Below the pieces are notes generated by a model. The model saw only the letters and a list, made by a program, of their open reading frames with translations, ran no database searches and was not told where the DNA came from. Below, in pieces: positions 18,720 to 30,390 of a stretch of 64,000 bases of DNA. The DNA is from Mesostigma viride (Eukaryota; Streptophyta; Mesostigmatophyceae; Mesostigmatales; Mesostigmataceae), in NCBI GenBank assembly GCA_009746045.1, contig RPFO01000164.1:2681606-2745605 (forward strand). The letters are read 5' to 3'. The translations under genes were made by a program, and so were the position numbers. Position 1 is the stretch's first letter. Each line of letters opens with the position of its first letter.

Positions 18720-19786
18720 AGTGACGGCGCCGTCGAGTCGTTGCTCCAGCTCCTGCGTCAGTGTCCACTGAGGTCTCGGCGCCGTAGGTCAGGATCGTCA
18801 GAATGACGACCTTGAAGAGGTCACGCTTGACGATCCGGGGTAGAGCGGGGTTGCTCCACCAGCGGTGGTGGTCATGGAGGTGCGCCCACGCCATGCCGAT
18901 CCGTGTTGTCATGTCGTCCTCGCACTCGGGAAGCCAACTGCCGAGCAGCTCGGAAGCGGCCTGAAGGAGGGTAGTTGACCTTGGCATCGTCTAAGAGGCG
19001 GAGTGTGGGTGGGGGCCCTGCCATGCCGAGGGCCAGGGCCTCCGTTTTGGGGCTGATTTCTAGACCAACCGCCCGAGCCTCGAGCGCCAGGCAGTCAAGC
19101 CAAAGTTGGGCAGATCGACTCCGGCTTCTCGATAAGCGTGATGTCGTCGGCATACATGAGGTCAGCTAGTAAATTCTGCTTGTTAGTCGGCCCCCCTTCT
19201 CCAAATTCTCCAAGCTCGTTCGTGATCGCTATGCCAGGGGCACGGCCTGCAATGCTAGCAAAGCGAGCACGTGCCTGGCGCATAACATAATCCACTACAA
19301 TAATAAACACTGGGTACGGCGACAGGACGCAACCCTGCCAGACGCCGATCTGCAGTACGTGGGCATGGCGGGGTAATGCCGTGTTGAGCTAGTGTGCACC
19401 GAAGTGGTCGACCCCTCATACTGTACAGCGTGCGGATGACGGTAATCAGGGGAGTGGGGACGCGAGCGAGAGCAAGTACAGCCCATAGAGCGTCATTGAT
19501 AAACACCATGCAGAAAATGACCCTACGCGGGTATTCTGCACATGCATGGCGGATTGGATGGCTCTTTTTGATTACCTCAACGGCGCCCAGGGTTGCGCGT
19601 GGCTGTTCAGTTCTCACTCTCGTTGCGGAGTTTGGGCTCAGCTTCCGCGCTCTCCCCATCACGGCCCCCCCACTTAAGTCCTGCATGGCGCGCGCCCAGT
19701 CACTATACCCGGTGGCAGGCGCTGCGACATCAACTGTTTGCCCCTCGATCGACCTCTTGTTCCCGCAGGGCGGCACCCTGTGGCCG
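18720..19786 (-). pseudogene. Decayed non-LTR (LINE) reverse transcriptase
   Basis: Minus-strand pieces in three frames line up in the order of a LINE reverse transcriptase. FINDALWAVLALARVP and ITVIRTLYS (palm entry) lie near 19430-19500. GCVLSPYPVFIIVVDYVMRQA lies near 19275-19345, and the catalytic L-M-Y-A-D-D-I-T-L box near 19140-19160. GLEISPKTEAL (thumb side) is near 19040-19070, and RIGMAWAHLHDHHRWW...LYGAET-like sequence near 18790-18910. Several frameshifts and stops separate them, and neither the endonuclease nor the N-terminal part is present. It is bounded on both sides by TTAATTAA tracts (18125 and 19787). A dead insertion, possibly related to the autonomous partner of the ORF1-only elements nearby. 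Confidence 0.85.
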
Positions 19787-20225
19787 GTATTAATTAATTA
19801 AAATTAATTAATTAAACACGTGCTCCCGTTGGGGAGTCATGGAGCACCGAAGTGCTTTTAATCCCTGTGTATGCACAACAGGAGAAAGGGCAGAGACCCC
19901 CAGTCTCCTTCATGCCAAAGGCATGCCACAGCTGCATTCGATCGGGCGCGCTAGCTAAACGGACACGCTAACGATCCGGCCGGCAATCTGTGGGTGCAAT
20001 AAGACCATGTAAGCATATCATAGCAAGGAGCGTGGGCAAGAATCTGATCGAAGCCATGACGTAGCATGGCTGTACAAGGACTAAGCTAAGGGTATGGCTG
20101 GTTGTGTACCGTGCGTGAGCGGTGCACGTGACTAGGTATGGTGGCACAGCTAGGCATGCAAACATTCTACTAAGCATGGCTGCCATGGCGGCAGTGACTA
20201 CCAATGAAGTCAAGCTAGGGCTATT
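19787..20225 (-). mobile_element. 3' UTR and tail of an ORF1-only LINE-like element
   Basis: On the minus strand this follows the ORF1 stop and ends in a TTAATTAATTTTAATTAATT tract. It is a near-identical inverted copy of 38396-38840. The last 60 bases before the tail (AGCACTTCGGTGCTCC, GTGACTCCCCAACGGG) form short self-complementary segments that may be the recognition hairpin for the reverse transcriptase. Confidence 0.8.
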
Positions 20226-21500
20226 TTAGTCTAGCCCGCTGGGGGCGTCCACATCTTGTGGTTGATCATCATGCAGGTCCCCGCCCCTCCAGTACACCTT
20301 GGGCTTCTGGGGGTCCTGCTTGTGGCGGAGGTATTCAGGCCACAGGTCACGTCGCTGCTGCTGCTGAGCGGGGGTCAGGTCGTCGTCCAGCGTCCAGGTG
20401 AGGTCGTGCAACCGCTTGCGACGAGAGAGGAACCGCTGCTTGTCCTCACGGGAGGGGAAGGTGAGCAGGACTGGTGGGGGAGCCGCCTTGTCCCGTGAGT
20501 GGGCCGGGAATTAAGGCGGTGGCACCCACGCAGTTCTACCTCACCTACCAGGCCCATGCATGAGGGTAAGGAGCTGGTCCTTATTAAGCTCGTCGGCAAG
20601 GGAGGTTGACGTCTCACCTGGCTTCTGGGGGAAGCGACGCAGCACCACCCGGCAGTCGCGGCGGGCGCGGTCGGTGGCCTCCCGTTGTTGAGCCTGGCGA
20701 AGGTCTTCAAGCTCCTGGAGTTTCGTAGCGATGGCCGACGCCGACGTCGGTGGTGGAGGCGGTCGCTGTCCGCAGCAGGTCCGCATAAGAGAGGGGCGGG
20801 AGGTCACCAGCATCCAGCCGGGGGAGGTCACCAGCATCCAGGCTGGGATGCGATGGTGGCCGTCTGCTCCGCTATCTTTGGGACCTGTGAGGCCAGGGCC
20901 TCGGTGTGGGCGGTGATGGCTTCAAGCTTCTTCATGAGCACGCCGCACTTGCCCTCCACCTGGTTAAGGCGAGAGACAAGTGCAGTGTGCGTTTCCGATG
21001 CCTGCGCCGCGGTGTGCAGCGTCGTGAACTGGGGAGCCCTGGAGATTGTGGACGACCTTGCATGGTTTCCACATTGGAGACCCGGGTCTAGCTCCACCGT
21101 GACATTGAGCGTCGTGTTCAGCGAGGTCAGCTTCTCGGCCAACGGCCAGGTAGGTCACGTGCTCGATCTCCAGCACTGCTCGGATGTCGTCCTTGCAGAG
21201 CCGGGAGGAAGCCGATGTGGCTGTCGGCCGCGCAGGCTGGGCTGCATGGGGTGCGGATCTTGGCGGCGATTCTGTCGATAGGTGGCTGGAAGAAGCTGCA
21301 CATGATGGCGAAGCGGAGGTCATATTCTGGCAGGGTGAGGAACCTCTCCACGCGTTCTCGGCGTGGATGGGCCCACCGGCCCCATGGAGCTTGCGTTCCT
21401 GTGCCAAGAAACGCACTATATTTCGACGCATTCTGCTTTGGACAGTTGCATCCATTTGCTGAAAGAAAAGCGGTCGTAATCTGGTAGGTACTGTCGCCAT
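20226..21500 (-). pseudogene. L1-type ORF1 protein gene, frame-broken
   Basis: Starts ATG at 21500 (MATVPTRLRPLFFQQMDATV) and ends at 20226. The N-terminal part is low-complexity. A coiled-coil-like stretch (TALVSRLNQVEGKCGVLMKK, 20860-21000) is followed by the RRM-like region (CRVVLRRFPQKPGETS..SLADELNK). The C-terminal domain signature TLDDDLTPAQQQQRRDLWPEY..WRGGDL follows near 20230-20400. This order matches ORF1 proteins of L1-like LINEs, which bind the element RNA as trimers. The pieces lie in different frames, so the copy is broken. The intact homologue is at 39466-40815. Confidence 0.8.
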
Positions 21501-21639
21501 TTGTGTTCGTGGCAGGGTTTCTTGGGCTCTGGCGATCGAGGCGCTTGGCGATGGGTTTGCTGGCGGTGGGTTGGCGGGCCCAGAACTTAGGCTAGCTGGG
21601 CCAGGACGATGGCGAGTGGGTTGGCTGTGGCCGGTATAG

Positions 21640-22740
21640 CTACGCTTTGCCCATGCGCAGAGTCACACCTCTGCTGAGACGCCATGCGGCCCTAGCCATT
21701 GCATGCCTATAGCCATAATCATCTTCCTGCGCACCCCACCATGTTGATGACCACTGCCGGCCTCGATCTTTTGGTATACATGATACACCTTGGTGGCCGG
21801 TGCAGGTGCACCTTACGTGCACGTACCAGAGTAGTTTACATCCCCCACCTGCAGGCTGCTAGGTTGTAGCTCAGAATGTGCCCCTTCTCAGGGATATGTG
21901 TCAACATGTACTCCCAACAATAGAGACATATGTAGGTCATATTGAGGACAACGACCCCCCTGTGGGGAAGCGCCCGCGTGTGCAAACCCGCGGGAGGCAC
22001 GCCAGACAGCTCCCCTACTAGGGTAGCGTGATGTTGTTGCTCAAGATAGATGTTGTAGTTAGTGATGTTGTTTAGATATCGATATGTTGTAGGGAGCTGA
22101 TGAAGATAGATTAGACCGGTAGGACTGTTTGCATCCATCCATCCGTCCATCGGGGTTAATGCTCCGTGACTCCCCAACGGGAGCACGAGTCTAATTAATT
22201 AATTAAATATAATGGAGGCATGTTCTGAATTAATTAATTTTAATTAAATCAATTAGTATGGCACCCTAGCTAGGCTTTTACTCGACGCAGCTGCATAGTT
22301 CGTATATAAATTGCATGGCCAGCCGATGTTCGTATATGGTTCCACGTACATGGCCGTCCTTGACCCTAATTATTACATCAGGGGAGCTGTTACAGCTGAA
22401 TTTGACAGGAATACATGCTGGCTGTACATAACATTGATATGCAATACAGTTACCCGGCCACGGCAAAATTGTGATCCCTCAAGAGGTTAGAGGGCCTATG
22501 ATATGTGCAGAAAATGCAAATATGTGGTTCCATGCCTCAGTACGTGCTTGAGAAGATGGAAGTGGACATGCAAGTGGTCGTGGCCGTATACATAGAACCA
22601 AGGTCTGGCCGGAAACTCGTACTACAAAAACCCAAGGTGACCCCAGAGGTTCCACCTGACATCCACATTCACCCACAGGAAAACAACCTGGCACACCCTG
22701 CAGGTGTAACAGTTACTAGCACAGGAAAATAGAATACACG
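21640..22740 (+). repeat. Segmental duplication, copy A
   Basis: The blocks around 21690-21910 and 22200-22480 match 42700-43130 in the same order and orientation with scattered indels. Examples are GGCCGGTGCAGGTGCACCTT, CCCCACCTGCAG...AGGTTGTAGCTCAGAATGTG and CTTTTACTCGACGCAGCTGC. Copy A carries an extra block (about 21930-22200) that includes a segment found inverted near 31230-31320. No intact gene in either copy. Confidence 0.75.
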
Positions 22741-22965
22741 TGGGCATGCATGGACATTTGAATTAACTTGATTATTATCATTCATAATAAAATGAATCCA
22801 TTGATTTCGCCACCTGAGCAATGCTAACCAGATAAAGACACACTCGTCATTCAAGTCAGATCTGACTTTCCATACTCTTGAAATAGGGCGAGGCATGCAT
22901 CATTATTTACTGCTTGTCTGCCCTGCCGGACAAGAAGGTACTATATACCTTCTTGGCTAAGCCAG
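22741..22965. other. Short intergenic stretch
   Basis: Contains a TATTATCATTCATAATAA palindrome-like AT segment near 22773-22790. No gene seen. Confidence 0.4.
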
Positions 22966-24216
22966 GAGCTGGTTGATCACAGGGTCGTTTATTGTGGTAT
23001 TGTTCAAGTGGTTCATGATCCTTTCAGCCATTGACGGCTCTGCCACTGCTGCAGGAACAGCAGGTGCCGGTGCAGCAGGTGCCGGTGCAGTAAAAAAGAC
23101 AGCACTGCCTGAGGTCGGCCGGTGCAGTAAAGACAGCAGGTGCCGGTGCAGGAACGACACTGAGCAGGGGGCGAGGGCTTAACGACATCAGGGGCCGGAG
23201 ACGACACAGGCGACGTCACCGGAGTCTTGGAAGCAGAAGTTACCGCCTGGAGTGGAGGTCTTGGCTGCTGCCTATAACTGCTTGATATTAGCGTCGAAGG
23301 CCCTGCGTCGGCGTCGAGTTTCACCTTCTTGGCAGGCGGGTCAGCGGGGGCCTCGTCATGCATCCTGGGGCTCGTCTGCCGCACCCTCATCCACCGGCTC
23401 GTCGACAACATTCCAGGGGAGGCCGGCCTTCGACATCTACCTCCTCCTCTTCATCGCCTTTGATGACATGCGGGTTCTCACGCGTGATCCTGTCCTTCTC
23501 TTTCTTGACGTGGGCCTTCCACGCGGCCCTCAGCGTCTTGAGAGGGTGACCTTCTCGTCTGCAGGAATACCGACGCTCCCCTTCCCCTTTGCCATAAATT
23601 AAAGGCCTGCATCGCCCCGTCCATTTAATTCGATATCCATTTTGAGGAGGGGAACCCACGCCTTGGCCCCGCCGTCGACAAAGAAAGTCCACATTTCAAT
23701 CTCCTTAATTGTCACGTAAGCGCACGTTAGAAGGCATGGTATCTTCCTACTCATCCGCATCCTCCTCAGAAGAGGAGGAATTTAGGGGAAACAGATGGTC
23801 CGGCCCTTGCAGCGCTCGGCCCTGCCACGAGAGGGGCGCTTTCCCTCGACTTTGTCAAACAATTCCTGCATGCGATCCCCGAACGCATAAGCCAGGGCCG
23901 CTATCGCGGCATATCCTTAGCCTAGCTTATTAATGTGGTCCCGCATGATCTCGTTTATTTTCATTGTACGGGGGGGGTGCATGATGTTAGAATCCACAAG
24001 AGGAGCACAATGGGAAATCACGAGGCAAAAAAGCAAGTGGAAAACAAGTTTACCTCGATTTTGTGCTCGCACAATTTGCAAGTCTCGCTGATGTGGTTGC
24101 CAAACTTCGTCCTCCATGCGGAAACACCACCCGGGAAGCACCTTGTTGCACTCGCGGCAAGCGATCGTCCTGTGTGCGACGTGCCTCAGCTTCAAAACAG
24201 CCCTCTTATATATCAG
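22966..24216 (-). pseudogene. Small minus-strand gene or remnant of unknown function
   Basis: On the minus strand a TATA-like TATATAAG (about 24207-24214) precedes a frame with A-C-R-E-C-N and PGWCFRMEDEVWQPHQRD (24050-24180). This ends at a GTAAAC donor near 24055. After an acceptor near 23913 (CTAAG) a second frame reads YAAIAALAYAFGDRMQELFD to a stop near 23795. Further down, MAKGKGSVGIPADEKVTL and KTLRAAWKAHVKKEKDR (23460-23600) lie in different frames, followed by a Pro/Ala/Ser-rich stretch. No clean ATG or continuous frame could be fixed. Possibly two adjacent small genes or one decayed gene, divergent from the RING gene at 25 kb. Function unknown. Confidence 0.35.
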
Positions 24217-25043
24217 ACATGCATCTTATAAAAAATGAGCTGGTAACTGTCCCGCGTGTTATTTTGGTAATGAGCATCCCAATGGCGGGCATTTAATGCG
24301 CTGCATGAGGGGGGTGCGGGTAAGGAGGCATGTTTTGAGTGCTAAGGGATGGCGGCTGAGAGGTTTGGTTGCTGTGATGATATAACTCGAAGTGGTTCGG
24401 GTTCAATGCAGGAAGTCCTTGGAAGTCGAGAGCGAACCCTTTTATACCCAGCTCCCGAGGATGACTCGCATGACTTTAGAAAAATTTTGCGCAAAAAATT
24501 CCGACAGCCAGCTAGTTAACGGCAAAAACGGCCGTGTTGGACCACACGATCAGGCCGCGGGGCCGCGGAGATCCACTCGAATCTTGTCAGACCGCCGTTT
24601 TCCCCTGACTGTCCACGCGGCCCCTGACAAAACCCGCCAAAACGTGTGCCAGTACACGCTGGAATAAAAAAGTATCCGCCCGCGGCCGGCCCTTGTCAGT
24701 CCCGAGCCGCGGCACATGAAACCGCCGAGTCACGCGTGTGCCGCGTCACGGGAAACGGTCGTAACCGCAGACCCGCGGCCCTGTCAGTCCTGCATGAGCG
24801 GTGACACGGGAAACGGTCGTATTTATAACCGTAGCCCCCCCGCCTTCAAGTCCCGAGCCGCGGCACATGAAACCGCCGGCGTGTGTGCGGTGACACAGGA
24901 AACGGTCGTAACCAAGAATTGCGCGACGAGTGACAAGATTTCTCTTATTGCATAAGTGCCCATCGACCTCGCAACCAAGGGCACTCACCACTACACACCT
25001 CCATATCATAGCCACAACAACCAAGTCCTTCTCTCACAACAAC
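24217..25043. promoter_or_regulatory. Divergent intergenic region with promoter-like tandem repeat
   Basis: Between the minus-strand remnant and the RING gene. From 24700 to 24915 a segment recurs two to three times, built from GAGCCGCGGCACATGAAACC and GGGAAACGGTCGTA (ACGGTCGTA at about 24764, 24823 and 24904). The repeated blocks lie 130-340 bp upstream of the ATG at 25044 and look like repeated upstream elements. TATTTATAACC (24827) could be a TATA box. No coding frame. Confidence 0.5.
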
Positions 25044-26121
25044 ATGCCTACTAAGGGTAGGATCCATCCTCCGTGCACTCCCATGGCCCACGCCATAACC
25101 ACGCAGGTAGAGCAACAGCTAGAATGTCATCAGGAGGCCCCTCAATGTCGCTCGCTGGAACACGTGACAGACATTGAAGCCCAACACGATGACCCGGCAC
25201 CAGGTAATTGTTGTTTCCATGGATTCCTCCTTTTTGCAAGTGGTCTCTCTCTCGATCAAAATCTCTTTCTTTGAATCTGCTATTTCCACCACTTACATTT
25301 TTTTGCATTTTTTTAAAATTGCCATTTTTCTGTTTAATTGCTTGCAGAGGATACCCCTGAGGCCAAACGGGCCAAGGAGTTGCCCATGAGGCAGGCTGTC
25401 AACGTCCAGGGCCACAAGGTGGAAGCTTCACGGAAGGAGCGCTTCGAAACAGTGGTCGCCAGTGTCAAATCTTCAGCGAATGGCAAAGTTCCCATATGCT
25501 GTTTCTGCCACGAGCCCAGCAAGACGAGGAAGTACGTCAGGCTGGTCCCCATGACCCGCATGGTGCACGAGTGCAACGTCGTCCTCTGCCCCGAGTGCGC
25601 CATCAACATGAAGCAGTTCCACCTCACCAAGGAGTTCGGGGCCACCACCAGCATGAAGTGCCCCATGTGCATGATCGAGTGATGTGCTCACCCACGCAGA
25701 GAAGTTCTTCGTGATGGACCACGCCCTCAACGAGCTGGTGGAGTCCATGCAGCACGGCTTCTGCGAGCACGGCTGCGGCACCTATCTCGCCGCCGGCCGC
25801 TGATGTTCGCCAGCACGACTCGACATGCAACAGGAACCGCTACGATTGCGGGTTCTTTGTGGACATCAAGATCGACGTGGGAGCAAGGGTCATGGGACGG
25901 GCTGCTTCTTACTTTACTGGCAAGAAGGAGAAAGTGGCGGACCACATGAGGGTGTGCTACCACTACCACGAGGCAAGCGCCGTGGCCAAGCTGAAGGAGA
26001 AGGCCGCGACCAGATCACCACAACCAAGACGCGGCTGTCTTTGAACGCCCCAGATATCAGGGAGGCTCTGATGAGGCTGTTTAACTTCAGTGCAGACGAG
26101 ATGGATGCATGCCGTGACTGA
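25044..26121 (+). CDS. RING/TRAF-type zinc-finger protein gene with internal frame breaks
   Basis: Exon 1 25044-25203 (ATG in CACAACAACATGCC), intron 25204-25347 (GTAATT...TTGCAG), exon 2 from 25348. Exon 2 encodes a basic EAKRAKELPMR stretch, then a RING-like Cys/His cluster: ICCFC, HEC, LCPEC, KCPMC (25490-25670). At 25680 the frame meets UGA. Skipping one U gives GAU GUG and continues V-L-T-H-A-E-K-F-F-V-M-D-H-A-L-N-E-L-V-E, a usual RING follow-on, into a TRAF-like finger (FCEHGCGTYL). At 25801 the same layout recurs (CGC UGA UGU) and skipping one U continues with DVRQHDSTCNRNR, which completes the C-x3-C...H-x3-C finger. A third change of frame near 26005-26010 is needed to reach a helical C-terminus ending at 26121. 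RING/TRAF proteins of this kind (SIAH-like) are usually E3 ubiquitin ligases. Either a decaying gene, assembly errors or programmed +1 shifts. Confidence 0.6.
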
Positions 26122-27829
26122 TGGAGCGTCTGGCTCGCAAAGAGCTGGAGATCGGGGTGGCCGGGGCAGCTTGGGGTCACACACCCCCTGGCTGAGGTCC
26201 AGCCCCCTGTCACTGATGGCGAGCTAGCTGGCAGCTGCAGTAGACCTGACCGAGTCAGACTAGACATTAGGGGCAGGTGACAGCATTTATAAGATGTAGA
26301 TTGGCACGGGATTCGTTGTCCACATCGTCGCGTCGCTGCAGCAACACGATGTTTTCTGGCATACGCGGGCTTTTGGTTCCCGCCGCACATTTGAAAGTGC
26401 TGTCCTCCGGATTTTTGGCTTTGCAGGTGCCGTGTGCAGTTCTTGGACGTTTGGAATCATGGCATGGCTAACGTAATGACTGACTAGCTAGACCTTTTCA
26501 GTGGTTTTCCATTTGCGGGTATTTCCTCGTAAATGGTGGGAGAGCGATCGCAGCAATGGTGCTCACCACTAGACACTCCCGGCCAGTTAGGCTCGAAACA
26601 CACGCCCTGATCAAGCAACACAACACCGCGAGCCCCGCCAAATTTTTACATAAATTATTGTCCGGAATTCGTCCGAGATCTGGATTTTTCCCGCGCCACG
26701 ACTGACGAAAACGACGAAAACACCCATGGCGGTCGAGCATGAGCTAGCGTTCTGAAACTTGCGTCATTGCAGCCGCCCGAGGTGTCAAAACGAAGCTTAC
26801 ATCACGGTTAATCCATAGAATAATTTTGGACGTATATAGGCTGTGATTGCGACGCGGGCATTGAACGGGACAAAAAGTTTTTTTTCACAGCGGACCAGTT
26901 TTTCGCGAAAACCGGATTTCTCGGTGGTACGTGTCTCAAAGTCTTGGTCACATGAGGATACGAAAATCCCGGCACGATAGCTCAGCTTGTTCGTTATAAT
27001 ATTCCCGAAAACGTTAGTGTTTTCGTTTTTTGAGTTTCGCTTTTAATTGTCCGGCATTGACGTGAATAAATATGGGGGTGCGAAATCCGTCTGTTTCTTG
27101 CTTCATGCAATGCATATCTTTGTCGTCAGATAATCAGCTCTTTAGGCTATGCCCGACCTTCCTATACTGCCAGCCTGCGGCAATAAGCCAGCAGAAGATG
27201 TGGCGTGCCCAAGCTTCCGCGCTAAGGCCGCTAATGGTCTTCCGGATGTGCAGTAAGTGCGGTAAAAGCTGCGAAAATTGCTTATAATGCCTGTAGGAAG
27301 CTCTTTGCGACAGTGTTTTCCAAGCGAGTTCATTGTTCTTTTGACGCCAGATACAAAAGGCAAAGGGGGCATCGTTTTTATTAGTCGGCAGTGCGGTTTC
27401 GAGATGTGATGAGTCGGGCAGACGACCTCGCCACGACACGCTCGGCTCAAGCTTCGCATATCCCGGCAGCCATAAAGAAGCGCAGATTAAGCGAGGTGAG
27501 CGAGCCAGAGGGCCCAGAATCGTTGCTAACGCAAGGCAGCTTCTGAAAGGGTAGAAAGCTGGATTGTTAAGACTTTCTCAAGAGCATGGTGCAGTGGTTA
27601 TTGCCACCTTGTCCAGATATTGCCCTTGTCTTTCTGATTTAAAGACTGTTTTAAAGAGGAATGGGAGACGTTTCCAACGTTGTTGCTTATTCATTACTGT
27701 GAAGAAAGAGCCTTTTCAGTTGCTGACAATGAGATGGAAGCTGTCTCATGCAAATTACCCAGGCAATGCAAGTGATGCAAGGTGAGGCCATGCATGGCTG
27801 ATATTGCCTTCATGCGTGAGTTGAGCAGG
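26122..27829. other. Intergenic, no gene recognised
   Basis: Unique-looking sequence. A minus-strand open frame (27439-27134) contains residues such as NNELAWKTLSQRASYRHYKQ and reads somewhat protein-like, but has no family signature and no clear start or splice context. Nothing else is supported. Confidence 0.4.
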
Positions 27830-29030
27830 AGACTGGCTGGGTGTGTGGCTGGCTAGGTGAGCGGGGTGTATGGGGTGTTGCAATGGTGAGGGCATGCGAG
27901 GCGGGCACATGCCTGGCTGGTTTGGGTGTTGGGTAGTTAGGGGTTCGGTGATTGTGTTGTTGAGTGGTTAGGTGGTTAGGTGGTTGTGTAGCTGGGTGAT
28001 TGGTTGTTTGGTTGTTTGATTGCCCAGAGAGCCTTGGGTGGGAGGCTTGGGCTATAGATGCTTCAAGGGATGCCTAGGCGTGGGTGGGTTCAATGGCAGG
28101 TGGCTGGCTGATAGGTGGATGCCTTGGTAAATGGCTGGCTGCGTAGGTGGGAGCACAGGCAGTTGGAGAGGGTGGGTGGTGGGTGGCTGGTCATGGTGGG
28201 TGGATGAGTGCAAGGGCGGTCGGTTATTGGCAGATGCCCAGGTGGCTGGGTGATGATAGGCTTTGGGGACTTTGAAGTGGGTGGGTTGTTGGATGCATGA
28301 GTGAAACAACTGCACGTTTTTGAGGGTGGTGGGTTGGTGGTTGGTTGGTTAGGGATGTGTGTGTGTGGGTGGGTTGGTGGGTGGGCCATTGGTGGTTGGT
28401 GGCTGGTGGATGTGTAGATGACTAGATGTGGGTGGGTGGGCGAAGGGACGGGTAGATGGACGGGTGGGCGCACAGATATGGATGCGTGGATGGGTTTATG
28501 GTTGGGACCGACTCACCTATCGCGGGTGAAGGGCTGTGCAGGTTGGGGTGAGGTAGGTGCGGGGTGCTGGCTGAGAAAATGCATGTGTGGGTGGGTCAGT
28601 GGGTGGGTCAGTGGGTATAAGGGTGTGGGGGCAGTGAGTGGTTGAGTGGGTAGGTGTGTGGGTGGGTGGCCGGACGGGTGCATATGGGGCCAGCTGGCTG
28701 GGTGTTTAGGTGGTTGGGTGGTTGGGTGGTTGGCTCATTGGATGGGGGAATGCCTCCTTATTACCTAGTTGGTGTGTGGGTTGCGCAGGTGCCTTGGTGG
28801 GTGGGTGGATGTCCAAGTGGGTTGGTAGGTGGTTGGGTGCCTAGGTGCACGCATGGTTATATAAGTTGGGTAAGCACGTGCGCGGCTGGCTGGGTGGGTG
28901 GGTCACTGGGTGGGAGGACAGGTGGCTGTCTGGGTGCACGGGCGCGCGAGTGTGTGAGCAGTTGTTGGGTGGGTGGCCAGGTGGCTGCATGGGTGGGCGA
29001 CTGCATGGGTGGCTTGGTGCGCACAAAGTG
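27830..29030 (+). repeat. 1.2 kb G/T-rich degenerate minisatellite
   Basis: Almost the whole stretch is G and T on the plus strand. It is built from degenerate GGTTGGTGGG, GTGGGTGGG and GGTGGTTGG words without a fixed period, with occasional C/A. Densely spaced GGG and GG pairs could form G-quadruplexes on this strand. No gene. Proline/histidine-rich open frames on the minus strand are by-products of base composition. Confidence 0.85.
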
Positions 29031-30390
29031 CAAGAGATGGAGACATGGGATATGCCAATGCCATATCATGTGAGCATACGTGGATGCCAGGTGACATGTG
29101 CCAGCGTTGGGGTCACTGCACCTTGATATGCTCGCTCGGCATATTCTCGACATGTATTACACGTAGTGTATATCATGCATGTTGGTAGCATTCAAATGGC
29201 TGTGTTAGTGATGTGGCATGTATTGTTCACCTTTCCTTCCCATTTTGCAATGTGCCAAGTAGTTTAGAGGCATGGTGTCATGGGGTGTACATATGGACAT
29301 GCACTGCCCATCACAGCTTTTGGCATACTGGCAATGCCTACCTTACATGATGGATTCTGCTAGCAATGGTCACCACTCAGGCATTCACATGCACCAAGTT
29401 TTTGCACACTGTTTGTACTAGTCATTCTTGAGTTGCCTGCAAAGATTTAAATGATGTGCCCCAGCTTGGAGAGTGTTTTGGTGGTTAATGTTGTTAAAAT
29501 TGTGAGTAAAAAGCAAAAAATGGCGACAATTGCTGGCAAATGTCACCATTTTGGGCTCTGCATGATCTGAATTTTTGCTCATGACTTGTTGAGACCATGC
29601 GTCAGGTGCTGGCATGATGGCAATGAGTTTTGGTGGCATTCTGACATTATTTGGGTTAAATATTGATTTAAAATTGCCATTAATGACAAATGCTAGCAAA
29701 ATTTTGCTAGCATCCGTCACCAACTAGGGCTCCAAATGGCGTAGAACTTTGTACAAGGTCAGAACAACTATTATTCATCACCACTGCAAAGTTACAGCAT
29801 AATCTGAGATCGGCTATTGTTTCTATGCAAGTGCAAGTGGTTTAGGTGGCCAGTTTTGGCCTTGGATCTGGAGTTAACTTAAGCAGGGAGTACCATGTAA
29901 ACTTAACATTTTGACTCAACTAATCCACCACTAGCCAGACACATCCCGGGGAGTGGTGGGATCCAATCCTAGGTCAATCTGACAATAAACTTGCCATGGG
30001 CCATAATTTATGTAAAAAAAAGGCCATTTCAAGGTGTTGTGAAGCTGTTTCCGGCCCCACCGTCTAGGTCATCTAGTCGCTCTACACGTAAGCCAGCCAT
30101 AATTTCAATGCACAACAAGGCTACACATTTCCATCGATCCCCATTCATATTCATCATCCTGAACGACTCGAACACGCGGACAAGATAACGGCAGGCTCGA
30201 GCTACCATGGTCCGGATTCTCCCGATTTCTGGCGTGCGCATGGTTGCCTCCTTGATGTTTGCGAATGTTAGAAGTTTAGGATGCCAGCATAAGATAGGTA
30301 TAGATCTATTTTTAATGACAGCAGATGCGAATGTTTTGGCCTGAATGTAAAAATTATCTAAGTCCCAATAGTATATTTTAAGTGTTCTTT
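29031..30390. other. Intergenic with a perfect 22-bp palindrome and an inverted dispersed copy
   Basis: No gene seen. At 29691-29712 there is a perfect 22-bp palindrome with arms TGCTAGCAAAA and TTTTGCTAGCA. Near-copies of its half-sites (AATTGCTGGCAAATG, 29527-29541) lie close by. At 30155-30260 lies the reverse-complement copy of 12763-12850. Confidence 0.6.

Noticed and set aside
24217..26121. Viral origin of the two small divergent genes
   Set aside because: A short spliceosomal-type intron and no viral core gene nearby. Nothing in the sequence supports a viral source.
28052..28473. Histidine/proline-rich minus-strand open frames
   Set aside because: Shadows of the G/T-rich tract without starts or domains.
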